This document shows positions 18,342 through 28,340 of a DNA stretch of 64,000 bases, piece after piece. Within the stretch, counting starts at the first letter, position 1; each line of letters starts with the position of its first letter. Source of the stretch: Psychrobacter pygoscelis (GTDB taxonomy: Bacteria; Pseudomonadota; Gammaproteobacteria; Pseudomonadales; Moraxellaceae); assembly GCF_004335015.1 (NCBI RefSeq), contig NZ_RQRU01000006.1, forward strand, positions 107,545 through 171,544. The letters are read 5' to 3'. The notes under the pieces were generated by a model that did no database searches, was not told the DNA's origin, and was given only the letters and a program-made list of their open reading frames with translations. The position numbers and the translations under genes are program-made.

Positions 18342-19619
18342 ATGATAGACATCGACAATATTAAAATTGCCATTATTGGACTAGGTTACGTGGGATTACC
18401 GTTAGCAGTTGAATTCGGTAAGCACCGTATGGTCATCGGCTTTGATATCAATACTAGCCGGATAGCAGAGCTAACATCAGGAACCGATCATACTTTAGAG
18501 GTCAGCGATTTAGAGCTTGCTCAAGCGGCTCATCTAAGCTTCAGCTCCGATATTGACTCACTTAAAGACTGTAACTTTTTTATTGTTACAGTACCAACGC
18601 CTATTGATGAATATAAACAACCAGACTTAACGCCATTAATTAAAGCGTCCACAACTATAGGTGAAGTACTAAGTAAAGGTGACATTGTGGTGTATGAGTC
18701 CACAGTTTATCCAGGGGCGACTGAGGAAGTTTGTATTCCGGTATTAGAACAAGTTTCTGGACTGACATTTAATCAAGATTTTTACGTGGGTTATAGCCCT
18801 GAGCGTATTAATCCTGGAGATAAAGCGCATCGAGTAACCAATATTTTAAAGGTTACTGCAGGCTCCACACCAGAGATAGCAGACTTTGTCGATGCGGTAT
18901 ATAACCTAGTGATCACTGCAGGGACTCACAAAGCCCCCTCTATCAAAGTAGCAGAAGCTGCAAAAGTCATTGAAAACACGCAAAGAGATGTCAACATCGC
19001 GCTTATCAATGAGCTGGCGGTCATCTTTAACAAGATGAATATAGATACTGAAGCGGTGTTAGAAGCAGCTGGCACTAAATGGAACTTTCTACCCTTTCGA
19101 CCAGGTTTGGTAGGTGGTCACTGTATCGGTGTTGATCCTTATTACCTAACCCATAAAGCGCAATCTATTGGTCATAACCCAGAGATTATTTTGGCCGGTA
19201 GGCGTCTTAATGATGGGATGGGAGAGTATGTCACCACGCAGCTTATCAAAACCATGGTTAAAAAGCGCATTCAAGTAGAAGGTGCAAAGGTACTGATATT
19301 AGGGCTTAGCTTTAAAGAGAACTGCCCTGATGTCCGTAATACTAAGGTCATCGATATCGTCAATGAACTCAGGGAATACAATATCGATTTAGATGTCTAC
19401 GACCCTTGGGTGGATAGCGATGAAGCAGAGCGAGAGTACGGTATTGCACCGATCAGCGAGCCGCGATTTAATCATTATGATGGCATTATTTTGGCGGTCG
19501 CTCATCAAGAGTTTTCACACATGGGTATTGATAGTATTAGGGCTTTAGGTAAAAAAGAACACGTTCTCTACGACCTCAAGTATGTATTTGAAAAAGAAAA
19601 AACTGATATCCGGCTATAG
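18342..19619 (+). CDS. tviB: UDP-N-acetyl-hexosamine 6-dehydrogenase (TviB/WbpO type)
   Basis: A 425-residue member of the UDP-glucose/UDP-GlcNAc dehydrogenase family. It has the N-terminal NAD motif [19 protein letters not shown] (residues 8-26), central helix [18 protein letters not shown], the catalytic cysteine in [12 protein letters not shown], and the C-terminal domain [17 protein letters not shown]. It oxidises C6 twice to give UDP-N-acetylhexosaminuronate. The adjacent TviC/WbpP-type epimerase suggests the product is UDP-GalNAcA. The ATG at 18342 follows GAGGGACATT; the longer frame from 18240 adds 34 residues lacking family similarity and is rejected. Confidence 0.92.
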   Translation: MIDIDNIKIAIIGLGYVGLPLAVEFGKHRMVIGFDINTSRIAELTSGTDHTLEVSDLELAQAAHLSFSSDIDSLKDCNFFIVTVPTPIDEYKQPDLTPLIKASTTIGEVLSKGDIVVYESTVYPGATEEVCIPVLEQVSGLTFNQDFYVGYSPERINPGDKAHRVTNILKVTAGSTPEIADFVDAVYNLVITAGTHKAPSIKVAEAAKVIENTQRDVNIALINELAVIFNKMNIDTEAVLEAAGTKWNFLPFRPGLVGGHCIGVDPYYLTHKAQSIGHNPEIILAGRRLNDGMGEYVTTQLIKTMVKKRIQVEGAKVLILGLSFKENCPDVRNTKVIDIVNELREYNIDLDVYDPWVDSDEAEREYGIAPISEPRFNHYDGIILAVAHQEFSHMGIDSIRALGKKEHVLYDLKYVFEKEKTDIRL

Positions 19620-19645
19620 AAGATTCATCAAATAGGACAATAATA

Positions 19646-20665
19646 ATGACAGCTTATGAACAGAGAAAAAAGACCATCGTAGAAAATCCTAAAGTTTGGG
19701 TCATTACTGGGGTAGCAGGGTTTATAGGGTCAAACTTACTAGAAACGCTACTGCAGCTTAATCAGAGCGTAATAGGACTAGATAACTTTGCCACTGGATA
19801 TCAAAAAAACCTAGACGAAGTGCAGGCATCAGTGGCATTAGAGCAGTGGCAGCGCTTTCACTTTATCGAAGGCGATATCAGAAATCTAGATGACTGCTAT
19901 CAAGTCTGCATGGGTGCGGATTATGTCTTACATCAAGCGGCTTTAGGCTCAGTTCCACGCTCCATTAAAGATCCTATCGCAACCAATGAGACCAATATCT
20001 CAGGGTATCTTAATATGTTGACAGCCGCACGAGATGCGCGAGTGACAAGTTTCACTTATGCCGCGAGCAGCTCAACCTATGGAGATCATCCCGCGCTTCC
20101 TAAAGTAGAAGACGCTATTGGTAAGCCATTGTCCCCGTACGCAGTAACGAAGTACGTCAATGAGCTTTATGCTGAAGTTTTTGCACGAGTATATGGGTTT
20201 AAGTCTATCGGTCTTCGCTATTTTAATATCTTTGGTAAGCGTCAAGATCCTGACGGGGCCTATGCGGCAGTTATTCCAAAATGGACAGCAGCAATGGTAA
20301 AAAATGATGACGTCTTTGTGAATGGAGACGGTGAAACCAGTCGTGATTTTAATTTTATTGAAAATGCGGTTCAGGCTAATATTTTAGCGGCCACTACCGA
20401 GAATGAAGACGCAAAAAATCAGATTTACAATGTCGCTGTTGGCGATAGAACGACGCTAAATGAGCTGTTCACTGCTATTCAATCTGCTTTGGCAAGCAAT
20501 AGTATTAATTTTGATAAGTCACCTCACTATCGAGACTTTCGGGAAGGTGATGTTCGTCACTCTCAAGCAGATATAGGAAAAGCTAAGAGACTATTAGGGT
20601 ATGAGCCAAAATTCAATATTGTGCAGGGTATCGCAAAAGCAATGCCTTGGTATATAAGTTCATAA
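19646..20665 (+). CDS. wbpP: UDP-N-acetylglucosamine 4-epimerase (TviC/WbpP type)
   Basis: A 339-residue short-chain extended epimerase that looks very close to Pseudomonas WbpP over its full length: [15 protein letters not shown] (NAD site), [13 protein letters not shown], the serine in [12 protein letters not shown], the catalytic pair in [13 protein letters not shown], and [12 protein letters not shown]. It interconverts UDP-GlcNAc/UDP-GalNAc or their uronic acids. Together with the preceding dehydrogenase it should provide UDP-GalNAcA for the repeat unit. The gene starts 26 bases after tviB, with AGGACAATAATA before the ATG. Confidence 0.92.
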   Translation: MTAYEQRKKTIVENPKVWVITGVAGFIGSNLLETLLQLNQSVIGLDNFATGYQKNLDEVQASVALEQWQRFHFIEGDIRNLDDCYQVCMGADYVLHQAALGSVPRSIKDPIATNETNISGYLNMLTAARDARVTSFTYAASSSTYGDHPALPKVEDAIGKPLSPYAVTKYVNELYAEVFARVYGFKSIGLRYFNIFGKRQDPDGAYAAVIPKWTAAMVKNDDVFVNGDGETSRDFNFIENAVQANILAATTENEDAKNQIYNVAVGDRTTLNELFTAIQSALASNSINFDKSPHYRDFREGDVRHSQADIGKAKRLLGYEPKFNIVQGIAKAMPWYISS

Positions 20666-20677
20666 AGCGATATATCG

Positions 20678-22000
20678 ATGCTAAAAAAAATACTATCGAC
20701 CTCAATCATTGTATTACTAATAGGGTTGGTAGTCAGTGTAACTGGGTTATTCAAAGAAATATTTGTAGCCTATAACTTTGGTACTAATAGTGATATTGAT
20801 ATTTTTTATTTGGGTTTAAGTATACCTTTGTTTATCGTATCCATTTTTAGCTCGTCAATTAATGCCACAGTGATTCCTGCTTATCTTGAGGCAAAATCAA
20901 AAAGTTGTGAGGTTGAATTTTTTATTGATGTGGCAAAAATTACAGCTGTATTTTTGTTGTTTTTATCCTTGCTTTCAGCTATTTTTATCATTTATGTTCA
21001 GCCCAGTCTTTTAGGATTGACAGAGTATAAAATTAAACTAGTGATACAAGCTGGGTTAATAATGTCGCCCATTGTCTTTATACAAGGAGTTATGTCGTTT
21101 TTAGACGGAGTTCTAAATGCGGAGAAAAAAATAATAGCTAATAATTTAACTTCTATACTTATTCCTTTGGGGACTATTGCTGTACTACAGTTAGTCAATG
21201 AGAATAACTTTTTGATATTGTGCCTTGGTTTATATGTGGGTTATGGTATAAAGCTATTAATTCAGTTGATGATAATCAGTAAAATATTTAAATTTAACAA
21301 AGGTGAATTAAGAAAATTAGATATTAATAATTATAAGAATACTATTCAAGAATTTTTTTGGTTGGTATTTTCTTCATCAATACTAGGAATTATGCCAGTA
21401 ATAGCCAATTATTATGCAAGCTTTTTAGATCCAGGAAGCGTGGCTAGTTTAAATTATGCAAATAAGCTGATTTCATCTGGTTTGATGATAGTTGGTATTG
21501 TTATTAACTCAGTACTATTCCCTTATATTGCAGAAGCAGTTATTGCTAATAAGAGTGAGGGTATTAGGTTTGGTCTAAGGATTACAGTTTTCGGATTTTT
21601 ATTGTTTTCTGTGGCTATTATACCTATTTATTTATTGAGCGATATGATAGTACAGTTGTTTTTTGAGCGTGGGGAGTTTACTCATGAGAGCACATTAGCA
21701 GTATCTTTTATACTAAAGTACTTACTGCTTTATATTCCATTTTATGTTACAGGGTTATTGTTATCAAGGTTAGTCGTTTCACTGAGTTTATCAAGAATAT
21801 TTATATTGGGTAATATTATAAGTCTGGTTTTATTTTCGAGTTCAAGTTGGATATTGATTCAATACTATAATAGAGGTATTGAAAGTTTAGGGATAGCTTA
21901 CACTATTGTTTATAGTGGCTCCTCTTTATATAAATTTTATCATATTCTAAAACAGAGAAGAATAAATGCGTATAAGCTTAGTAATATCAAGCCTCGGTAG
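20678..22000 (+). CDS. wzx: Polysaccharide repeat-unit flippase, MurJ/MviN-like (Wzx)
   Basis: A 440-residue, very hydrophobic protein with about 12-14 membrane helices. The start (IVLLIGLVVSVTGLFKEIFVAYNFG) and middle (LIMSPIVFIQGVMSFLDGVLNAEKK) look like the MATE/MOP superfamily branch that includes MurJ and Wzx. In this locus it should flip the undecaprenyl-linked repeat unit across the inner membrane. It begins 12 bases after wbpP and its end overlaps the next glycosyltransferase by 35 bases, implying coupled translation. Base composition falls sharply here compared with the upstream genes, typical of the variable centre of such loci. Confidence 0.85.
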   Translation: MLKKILSTSIIVLLIGLVVSVTGLFKEIFVAYNFGTNSDIDIFYLGLSIPLFIVSIFSSSINATVIPAYLEAKSKSCEVEFFIDVAKITAVFLLFLSLLSAIFIIYVQPSLLGLTEYKIKLVIQAGLIMSPIVFIQGVMSFLDGVLNAEKKIIANNLTSILIPLGTIAVLQLVNENNFLILCLGLYVGYGIKLLIQLMIISKIFKFNKGELRKLDINNYKNTIQEFFWLVFSSSILGIMPVIANYYASFLDPGSVASLNYANKLISSGLMIVGIVINSVLFPYIAEAVIANKSEGIRFGLRITVFGFLLFSVAIIPIYLLSDMIVQLFFERGEFTHESTLAVSFILKYLLLYIPFYVTGLLLSRLVVSLSLSRIFILGNIISLVLFSSSSWILIQYYNRGIESLGIAYTIVYSGSSLYKFYHILKQRRINAYKLSNIKPR

Positions 22001-23066
22001 TGGAGGCGCAGAAAGGGTGATAACTGGCTTAGCTAATTATTTAGATAAAAATGGCTATGATATTACTCTTATTACTTATATAAATAAGACAGATGATTTC
22101 TATAAAGTAGCAAGTTCGATTCATCGGATAAGACTTGATCTTGGCGGGGTTCCTAATAACAACCTCCATGCTTTATTTAATTTATATTATCGAGCAACAA
22201 ATTTGCGAAAAGCTATTTTAAAAAGTAAACCTGATAAAATTATTAGTTTTATAGACCGCTGTAATATTCTGACACTATTAGCCTGTCAAAATACAGGAAT
22301 ACCTATCATTATATCTGAACGCACCAATCCCATTTACTATCCGATTGGTAGGTTTTGGGCGTTATTACGTCGTTTGTTATATTGCAGAGCAGACCATCTG
22401 GTCATTCAAACGGAAAGCCTATTGAATTGGGCGCGGTCATATATTGATAGTGATCATATAAGCGTGATTCCTAATGCTCTGGATGACAATCGAATACACG
22501 CCCTTCAAAGGGCTCAAAAAATCGAAACTGATAGAGCGTGGCAAAAGTCAATAGTAGCTATGGGTCGATTTACTATCGAGAAGGGTCACGATTTGCTAAT
22601 AAAAAGTGTGTCCCCTCTACTAAAAAGAGAAACAGAATGGGGACTAGAAATTATAGGAGATGGGCCACTTAAACCTGAGCTATTACAGCTGATTCAAGAT
22701 TTAGGGTTACAAGACAAAGTATTACTTCATGGACAAGTAAAAAACCCTTTTAGCATACTGAAAAGCGCAGATATTTTTGTACTACCCTCGCGAATAGAAG
22801 GTTTTCCTAATGCTTTACTAGAAGCTATGGCACTGGGGTTGGCCTGTATTAGTTTTAACTGCCCCTCTGGACCGTCTGAATTAATTGAACATAATCATAA
22901 TGGACTGTTAGTAGAAAAGGAAAACATAGATGCTTTAACAGCCGCTATCGAGGACTGTATAGCATCTGAAGAGTTACGCTTACGGTTGGGGCTCCAAGCA
23001 ACAGCCGTAATCAATAGATATTCTGAAACTAATATCATGCCTCATTGGGAAGCATTATTTAGATAA
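21966..23066 (+). CDS. Glycosyltransferase family 4
   Basis: A 366-residue GT-B glycosyltransferase. The N-terminal acceptor domain starts MRISLVISSLGSGGAERVI, and the C-terminal donor domain has GRFTIEKGHDLLIKS near residue 200 and the EX7E-type motif EGFPNALLEAMALG near 278, typical of GT4. It should add one sugar to the lipid-linked repeat unit at the cytoplasmic face. Donor and linkage cannot be read from sequence; GalNAc- or GalNAcA-type donors are available from neighbouring genes. Its ATG lies inside the end of wzx. Confidence 0.88.
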   Translation: MRISLVISSLGSGGAERVITGLANYLDKNGYDITLITYINKTDDFYKVASSIHRIRLDLGGVPNNNLHALFNLYYRATNLRKAILKSKPDKIISFIDRCNILTLLACQNTGIPIIISERTNPIYYPIGRFWALLRRLLYCRADHLVIQTESLLNWARSYIDSDHISVIPNALDDNRIHALQRAQKIETDRAWQKSIVAMGRFTIEKGHDLLIKSVSPLLKRETEWGLEIIGDGPLKPELLQLIQDLGLQDKVLLHGQVKNPFSILKSADIFVLPSRIEGFPNALLEAMALGLACISFNCPSGPSELIEHNHNGLLVEKENIDALTAAIEDCIASEELRLRLGLQATAVINRYSETNIMPHWEALFR

Positions 23067-23196
23067 TAAAAATTAGAGCTGAGAATATAGGGTTGGTAAT
23101 TAACTTTGTCAAACTGGCTATAAATAAAATCAATATATAATCTTGAATGCACTTCATGATTCTGTATATTGCTTTATAGAGTATCATGGTGTCACA

Positions 23197-24135
23197 ATGA
23201 ATAATGAATTTAATAAGAATCATGCTTTAAGGTTATTTGCTTATTTTTTATTTTTTTTAATCGCTTTTCTAATCTCTTTTAGGGATGCAATGCTTATTAG
23301 TGATGGCCCTAGTTATATTGTTCATGCTTTTTTATATGATGTAGACTTTACTCTACCTCAGGTTTATGGTTATCCACTATATTGGTTGTTTGTAGATATT
23401 TTTGGCGAGTATTTTGGTTATTTTTTTCCAAACTTTTTATCATTGGTCATTTTCTTATTTTTATTTCTCATAATAAGAAGAATATCTACAGCAAACATAT
23501 TTTTGTTTTTATTTTTTTTGATGTTAAACCCTTTGATATTTAACTCTATGTTTGTGGCATTAAAAAATGGTTTGGCCTTAGCAGTTTTAATGTATGGGTT
23601 GGTTAGTTCCAAAAAGCTATTTACTTTCGGCTCTATTGCTATTCACCCTGGAGTAGCACCTCTAAGTTTGCTAAGTATTATTTTTAATAAGAGGGTATCT
23701 GTATATATTAAAATTTTTTTGGGCTTGTTAGGCTTATTTTTAATGCTTTATTCTGATACTGTCAATGACGTAATGATGTCAAGAGGCTATGATGGGTTCG
23801 TAGCTGGGCAAGAGATGTGGTCAGTATATTTTGTATATTTATTATTTGGTGTATTTTACTATTTAGCTTTTAAGTCTAATCCATATCGTTATTTTTTTAT
23901 TGTATTGGTACTATTTTGGTTGATTTTAGGGAGATATTACCCTTTTGCTTGGAGATTCTTTTCTCAGGCTATGGTTGTTGCATTATTAATACTATTGATA
24001 AAGTCTGATCGGTCTCAGGGGAAGTTTTTATTTTTGATATCTTTTACAGCTCTATCTATATATTCAACTTTAGAGTGGCACCCTTTAATAGAGTATTCAC
24101 AAGGTTGGCTAGGTTATTGGTTGACATTTATTTAA
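23197..24135 (+). CDS. wzy: Putative polysaccharide polymerase (Wzy-like, EpsG-type membrane protein)
   Basis: About 312 residues, with 8-9 membrane helices and very AT-rich codons. The early motif SFRDAMLISDGPSYIVHAF followed by a periplasmic loop resembles EpsG/Wzy-type polymerases, which conserve little sequence. It is the only unassigned polytopic protein in a locus that otherwise lacks a polymerase, so the role is inferred mainly from context. I use the ATG at 23197; the frame is open to a TTG at 23143, but neither start has a good ribosome site. Length is short for Wzy, so O-antigen ligase-like roles or an incomplete protein remain possible. Confidence 0.65.
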   Translation: MNNEFNKNHALRLFAYFLFFLIAFLISFRDAMLISDGPSYIVHAFLYDVDFTLPQVYGYPLYWLFVDIFGEYFGYFFPNFLSLVIFLFLFLIIRRISTANIFLFLFFLMLNPLIFNSMFVALKNGLALAVLMYGLVSSKKLFTFGSIAIHPGVAPLSLLSIIFNKRVSVYIKIFLGLLGLFLMLYSDTVNDVMMSRGYDGFVAGQEMWSVYFVYLLFGVFYYLAFKSNPYRYFFIVLVLFWLILGRYYPFAWRFFSQAMVVALLILLIKSDRSQGKFLFLISFTALSIYSTLEWHPLIEYSQGWLGYWLTFI

Positions 24136-24152
24136 AAATATTGAGACATATT

Positions 24153-26078
24153 ATGTGTGGGATTACAGGGTTCTACGATGAGAGTTCAACGCTCAGTGGC
24201 CAAACTATTTTGGATAATATGCTCGGTACTATTCGCCAGCGTGGTCCTGACAGTGAGGGTATGTGGTCTGAAGGAGGTGTAAATTTTGGTCATCGCCGCC
24301 TTGCCGTCTTGGATTTGTCACCCGCAGGCCACCAGCCAATGGTGTCATCAACTGGGCGTTTCATAATCGTATTTAATGGTGAGATTTATAATTATAAAGA
24401 AATAAAAGATACGCTTGAGAGGCAGTTAAATTATCAGTGGAGAGGTCATTCAGATACTGAGATTATGCTCGCTGCCATTGAAGCATGGGGTATGAATACT
24501 GCTTTGCAAGCTTTTAATGGTATGTTTGCTTTTGCCGTTTGGGATAGGCAGCAGCGCAAGCTTATTTTAGCGCGTGATCGGCTAGGCGAGAAACCTTTAT
24601 ATTATACCCAGCAAAATGGAGCATTTATATTTGGTTCAGAGCTACGATGTTTAGAAGCGCATCCTAAATTTCAGCGCGACATTGATTCAAATGCATTGGC
24701 TGAATTCTTTAGATTCAATGATGTACCCGCGCCTTTAACTATATATCAGAATACCTTTAAGCTGCTGCCAGCGCATTATCTTACTTGGTCACCTGATAAT
24801 CAGGAACTTAAAGAGCAGTGTTATTGGAATCTAGCTGAGGTTGCGCTTCAAGGTCAACAAGACCTATTGTCCTATAACAGTGATGAGGAGGCGATTAACC
24901 AATTAGATGTGTTATTAAGGGATGCTGTCAGACTTCGAATGGAGGCTGATGTGCCATTAGGGGCATTTTTGTCTGGAGGTATTGATTCTTCCATCGTGGT
25001 AGCGATGATGCAAGCGCAATCAGTAAGCCCTGTAAAGACCTTTTCAATTGGTTTTGATATTGAAGGCTACAATGAAGCTGAACATGCTAAAGCCGTAGCT
25101 AAGCACTTAGGCACGGATCATACCGAGCAATATGTAACAGGCCGTCAAGCTATGGGAGTAGTACCTAAGCTAGGAGGTATCTATGACGAACCTTTTGCTG
25201 ACGCTTCACAGATTCCCACTTATTTAGTCAGTGGTATAGCTAAACAACATGTCACGGTATGCCTGAGCGGTGATGGGGGGGATGAGTTGTTTGGCGGTTA
25301 TAGTCGTTATCAAGAAACGCCGAATGTATGGCACAAATTAAACAAAATACCTGTCCGTAGCATGGTCACGGCTTGGTTAAGTGCTCTGTCAGAGCGTTCA
25401 TTAAAAGTAATACTGGGGATGCTGCGTCCAATATTACAACCATATGTGAGTAAGCCAATAACGCTGACAACGTTTAGACATACGCTGCCTTTACTATCTA
25501 CTAAAAATCAACTCGCATTCTATCGTATGACCATGCAGAACTGGCGGCAACCTAGTCAGCTAGTGAAGAACTATACTCCATCTGCAGTAAGGATATTCAA
25601 TGATAGTTTTGATCTGCCAGATTTTTTGCACGTCATGATGTTGCATGATGGTTTGAATTACTTGCCTAATGACATTTTAACTAAGGTAGATCGAGCAACG
25701 ATGGCGGTTAGCTTAGAAGGGCGTATTCCTTTAATTGACCATCGTATCGCTGAGTTTGCATGGCAGCTACCCGCTAGTCTGAAATTTAAAAATAACCAAG
25801 GGAAATGGATATTAAGACAAGTTCTCTATCGTTATGTACCACCAGAGTTGATAGACCGGCCAAAAATGGGGTTCGGTGTGCCACTAGGGTCTTGGCTACG
25901 TCATGATTTACGCGACTGGGTAGAAAGTTTATTAGACCCTATGCATATTCGTAATCAGGGCCATCTTAATTCTGACATTATTCAAAAAACGTGGCAAGCG
26001 CATCTGTCAGGTCATGCAGATTATAGTAAAAAATTATGGTCAGTTCTTATGTTTCAGGCGTGGCAAAATGAACGTTAA
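24153..26078 (+). CDS. asnB: Asparagine synthase-like glutamine amidotransferase of polysaccharide locus
   Basis: A 641-residue two-domain protein. The start MCGITGFYD puts a cysteine directly after the initiator methionine, the class II glutamine amidotransferase nucleophile, which fixes the start at 24153. The C-terminal synthetase domain has the PP-loop SGGIDSS near residue 280 and CLSGDGGDELFGGYSRY near 370. In O-antigen and capsule loci such proteins (WbpS-like) amidate uronic acids. With tviB/wbpP making GalNAcA, conversion of the uronate carboxyl to an amide is plausible. Housekeeping asparagine synthesis cannot be excluded by sequence. It overlaps the next gene by 11 bases. Confidence 0.87.
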   Translation: MCGITGFYDESSTLSGQTILDNMLGTIRQRGPDSEGMWSEGGVNFGHRRLAVLDLSPAGHQPMVSSTGRFIIVFNGEIYNYKEIKDTLERQLNYQWRGHSDTEIMLAAIEAWGMNTALQAFNGMFAFAVWDRQQRKLILARDRLGEKPLYYTQQNGAFIFGSELRCLEAHPKFQRDIDSNALAEFFRFNDVPAPLTIYQNTFKLLPAHYLTWSPDNQELKEQCYWNLAEVALQGQQDLLSYNSDEEAINQLDVLLRDAVRLRMEADVPLGAFLSGGIDSSIVVAMMQAQSVSPVKTFSIGFDIEGYNEAEHAKAVAKHLGTDHTEQYVTGRQAMGVVPKLGGIYDEPFADASQIPTYLVSGIAKQHVTVCLSGDGGDELFGGYSRYQETPNVWHKLNKIPVRSMVTAWLSALSERSLKVILGMLRPILQPYVSKPITLTTFRHTLPLLSTKNQLAFYRMTMQNWRQPSQLVKNYTPSAVRIFNDSFDLPDFLHVMMLHDGLNYLPNDILTKVDRATMAVSLEGRIPLIDHRIAEFAWQLPASLKFKNNQGKWILRQVLYRYVPPELIDRPKMGFGVPLGSWLRHDLRDWVESLLDPMHIRNQGHLNSDIIQKTWQAHLSGHADYSKKLWSVLMFQAWQNER

Positions 26079-27201
26079 CCCTAAGGTGACAAGAGAGTCA
26101 CCAAGCCAATTCTTGTTTGTCTCGCCCACTGCTGTGTTGGGTGGGGCGGAGCGTACCATGTTTAACATCATATCTATGCTGTTGAAAAAAGGTCATCACG
26201 TTACTGTCTATATTATGTCTAGGGGTAAGCAAGCAGGGTGGGAGAGTATTAAAGATCATCCGAATTTAACTATGATTATTAAAGATCATGGCTCTGAAAA
26301 AACATCTTTACCAGATTTTTTATTTAACCTTATTTTTCTAAGTTATAACAATAAATATGAGTACGCATTTTCTTCGCACAGTCATGTGAATGGTGTCTTG
26401 AGTTTTATGAGGCGAGTTAGGCTTTTTAGGACCAAATATTTGATTAGCCGCGAATCGACCTTTGTTTTTGACCGCTTTTTTGGTCCATGGCGGGTGTTAT
26501 TTAAACTCATTTATAAGTTCATGTATGGCCAACAGGACTTAATTATTTGTCAAACTGAGCGCATGAAATCATCGCTTATTAGCAATTTAGGATATATGCC
26601 TGCAAAGAAAATAGCGGTTATCTCTAACCCCGTGAATTTGGATTATATTGATTATCAGGTAGCCGATAGCCAAATTAACAAGCGGCCATTCTCAACTTTA
26701 TTAGTTGGCTGTGGCCGCTTAATTCCTCTAAAGAAATTTGATTGGTTGATTGAGGCGTTTGCAGCGATAGAAGGAGAGTTCCCTAAGGCAGGTCTAGTAA
26801 TCATTGGTGATGGTCCTGAACGAGAAAGTTTACAACAGCTTGTCGCTAGGTTAGGGCTACAAGATAAAGTGATTTTTACTGGCAAGATCAGTAACCCAAT
26901 TCAATGGTTTGCTAGTGCTGATATTGGTGTTATCTCCTCTGAGATAGAAGGATTTCCCAATGTGTTAATCGAAATGATGGCCTCGGGAACCAAACAGGTG
27001 ATTTCTACACCTTGTACAGACGGTGTAGACTCGATACCTCACATCACCGTGACCAAATCATGCTCCAAAGAAGCAATTGAAGCGGCACTACGCCAACACT
27101 TATCCCATCAAGTGGACAATGCTGTAGTCAATAAAAAATACATCAGCCAATACCGCTCGGTAGAAGCTTTTTGGCAAGCAGTAAAGGAGTACGTAGAATG
27201 A
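26068..27201 (+). CDS. Glycosyltransferase family 4
   Basis: A 377-residue GT-B protein. The N-terminal half has FLFVSPTAVLGGAERTMFNI, and the donor half has GCGRLIPLKKFDWLIEAF near residue 212, the VIIGDGPERESLQ loop, and the EX7E motif EIEGFPNVLIEMMASG near 293. It is probably a retaining transferase adding a sugar to the lipid-linked repeat unit. The ATG at 26068 lies 11 bases inside the end of asnB, and the TGA stop overlaps the ATG of the next gene (ATGA). The frame is open upstream to 26014 but adds no family sequence. Sugar specificity unknown. Confidence 0.87.
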   Translation: MNVNPKVTRESPSQFLFVSPTAVLGGAERTMFNIISMLLKKGHHVTVYIMSRGKQAGWESIKDHPNLTMIIKDHGSEKTSLPDFLFNLIFLSYNNKYEYAFSSHSHVNGVLSFMRRVRLFRTKYLISRESTFVFDRFFGPWRVLFKLIYKFMYGQQDLIICQTERMKSSLISNLGYMPAKKIAVISNPVNLDYIDYQVADSQINKRPFSTLLVGCGRLIPLKKFDWLIEAFAAIEGEFPKAGLVIIGDGPERESLQQLVARLGLQDKVIFTGKISNPIQWFASADIGVISSEIEGFPNVLIEMMASGTKQVISTPCTDGVDSIPHITVTKSCSKEAIEAALRQHLSHQVDNAVVNKKYISQYRSVEAFWQAVKEYVE

Positions 27202-28340
27202 AGTTTCTACTCATCGCCAGTTACCCACCTTCTTTTTTGAGTTTTCGTGGAGAGCTACTGGCCGCGCTTGCACGAACTGATCTAGAAATTCACCTTGCCG
27301 CCCCTGATTTTGTCAATCATCCAGAAGCGTTTAATCAACTTAAGACGTTGGGTTATCAGCTCCATGAAATCCCTATGCAGCGAACGGGAACGAACCCTAT
27401 TGCCGATATGAGAGCGATGCTTTCATTGTACCGATTAATGAAGAGTATTAAGCCTGATTATGTACTCGCGTATACCATCAAGCCGGTAATCTACGGTCTA
27501 CTGGCCGCTAAGTTAGCTCACGTTCCGCATCAATTCGCACTAATTACAGGGTTGGGATATGCCTTTCAAGGAGCAGAAGAACAGGGCTACAAAAAATCCA
27601 ACTTACAGAAACTTATGCATCAACTCTATTCTCGGGCCTTGGCATCAGCACAAAAAGTATTTTTTCAAAATCCGGATGATGAAGCACTATTTAGGACTAT
27701 GGGTATCATAAAACCTGAGGTGGCAACTAAAATTGTTAATGGATCAGGGGTTGATATTGCTGAATATAGCGTAGTGTCTTTGCCTACTAAAAACCATGTA
27801 CCAGAACCAAGGTTCTTACTCATCGCCCGTTTGTTAGAGGATAAAGGGATTCGCGAGTATGCTCAGGCAGCAAAAATAATCAAAGCCAAATATCCAGGCA
27901 CACAGTTTGACTTGGTTGGTTGGATTGATGACAACCCAAATTCGATAAGTCAGTCTGAGCTTGATGATTGGATAAATGAAAGGGTATTCAATTTTTGGGG
28001 CAAAGTCGCGGATGTTAGACCCGCTATTAGTGCAAGCTCGGTTTATGTTCTACCTTCTTATCGAGAAGGAACACCACGAACGGTCTTAGAAGCGATGGCC
28101 ATGGGTCGAGCGGTCATTACCACCGATGCTCCTGGTTGTCGCGAGACGGTGACAGATGGTCTCAACGGCTACCTTGTCCCAGTCAAAGCAGTTGATGAAT
28201 TGGCAGCGGCAATGGAGACGTTCATATTTAATCCTGAGTTATTAACCCAAATGGGCACAGCCTCACGACAATTGGTTGAGGAAAAATTTGATGTGCACAC
28301 GGTCAATCGAGCCATGCTAGAAGCAATGGAGATACTATGA
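27198..28340 (+). CDS. Glycosyltransferase family 4, PglA-like
   Basis: A 380-residue GT-B protein that begins KFLLIASYPPSFLSFRGELL and shows PDYVLAYTIKPVIYG near residue 85, LITGLGYAFQGAEEQG, FLLIARLLEDKGIREY near 205, and the EX7E motif REGTPRTVLEAMAMG near 290. It resembles PglA/WbpU-like GT4 enzymes that add the second sugar onto diNAcBac- or QuiNAc-type lipid carriers, consistent with its place just before pglC. A strong AAAGGAG precedes the ATG, which shares bases with the previous stop; its own stop overlaps pglC as ATGA. The exact donor (GalNAc or uronate) is inferred only. Confidence 0.85.
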   Translation: MKFLLIASYPPSFLSFRGELLAALARTDLEIHLAAPDFVNHPEAFNQLKTLGYQLHEIPMQRTGTNPIADMRAMLSLYRLMKSIKPDYVLAYTIKPVIYGLLAAKLAHVPHQFALITGLGYAFQGAEEQGYKKSNLQKLMHQLYSRALASAQKVFFQNPDDEALFRTMGIIKPEVATKIVNGSGVDIAEYSVVSLPTKNHVPEPRFLLIARLLEDKGIREYAQAAKIIKAKYPGTQFDLVGWIDDNPNSISQSELDDWINERVFNFWGKVADVRPAISASSVYVLPSYREGTPRTVLEAMAMGRAVITTDAPGCRETVTDGLNGYLVPVKAVDELAAAMETFIFNPELLTQMGTASRQLVEEKFDVHTVNRAMLEAMEIL

